From Trifolium pratense (Eukaryota; Streptophyta; Magnoliopsida; Fabales; Fabaceae): DNA of 64,000 bases. The notes under the pieces were generated by a model. The model was given only the letters and a program-made list of their open reading frames with translations. It was not told the DNA's origin and did no database searches. The stretch is from assembly GCF_020283565.1 (NCBI RefSeq), contig NC_060060.1, forward strand, positions 35,340,001 to 35,404,000, given 5' to 3'. Position numbers and translations under genes: made by a program. Position 1 is the stretch's first letter, and every line of letters starts with the position of its first letter. Positions 63,738 to 64,000 of this stretch are shown one piece after another.

Positions 63738-64000
63738 AATAAGTTAGAAAAATAAAAATTTTTAGTACTCGTGTGTTTCCAACAACATGTCTTATTTTTA
63801 TGCATGTGTGCCAAAATAAAAAATTGTGTGATTTTAAGATTTTTTTTTTACTTATTTGTGTGATTTTTTCTTTTATTTTTTCAATAACTAATGAAAATTG
63901 ATTTTACAGTAACTAATGAAAATTGATTTTACGTCTTTCCATAGTGCTGTAAATTAAGGTTAATGTTACTGTAGTGGTCCACCGTTGACAAGTGATATAT
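63738..64000. other. AT-rich window end
   Basis: Contains a short repeated AACTAATGAAAATTGATTTT (twice near 63885-63930). No gene seen. Confidence 0.4.

Overview
The window is nuclear DNA from a flowering plant. The exon/intron structures, the AT-rich non-coding DNA, the protein families and the dense population of small transposons and tRNA-derived SINEs all point to a legume. The repeat families look most like Medicago or a close relative, but that species call is an inference from style and was not searched. Exon boundaries were set by hand from GT/AG sites and reading-frame continuity.

Layout. 154-3598 (+) is the 3' half of an organellar-type leucyl-tRNA synthetase gene that starts before the window. 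4640-5727 is a tandem-repeat transposon. 6120-7724 (-) is a class III peroxidase. 9084-12000 holds four small DNA transposons. 12340-26340 is a tandemly duplicated locus with two intact pollen-type pectate lyase genes (13178-14635 and 24377-25880, both +), an extra copy of their upstream region with no gene, and several large insertions. The main insertion is a 5.08-kb Mutator-like element (15809-20888) that carries an intact ARM-repeat reading frame and a higher-order minisatellite. The second is a 1.7-kb Mutator-like element (21913-23618) that carries an array of six hairpins. 26209-27575 (-) is a kinase-less WAK/LRK10L-type extracellular protein; a scrap of its 3' end was copied along with pectate lyase A.

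28032-34240 is transposon-rich: two hAT elements, a LINE remnant, a SINE and an inverted-repeat element. 34641-36988 (+) is a WRKY group IIb transcription factor. 37480-40550 has a SINE, a LINE 3' end, a Copia gag relic and an F-box pseudogene. 43147-47244 (+) is a 13-exon aspartic protease with a plant-specific saposin-like insert. 48817-50600 is a large inverted repeat made of two broken copies of an RPA/DUF223-type gene. 52383-53588 (+) is a SLAC1/SLAH-type anion channel, 54563-55720 (-) an F-box protein, and 60296-61579 (+) a protein resembling the At4g22030 family. The right end is SINE-rich and AT-rich.

The host genes are unrelated single-locus genes, as expected for a plant chromosome arm; the only family linked by position is the pectate lyase pair. 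Pectate lyases, peroxidase and WAK-type proteins all act at the cell wall, but nothing in the sequence shows that they are co-regulated. The most unusual content is in the mobile DNA: a Pack-MULE-like gene capture, a hairpin array inside a MULE, a ten-part higher-order repeat with an inverted head, and an inverted gene-relic pair that could be transcribed into double-stranded RNA.
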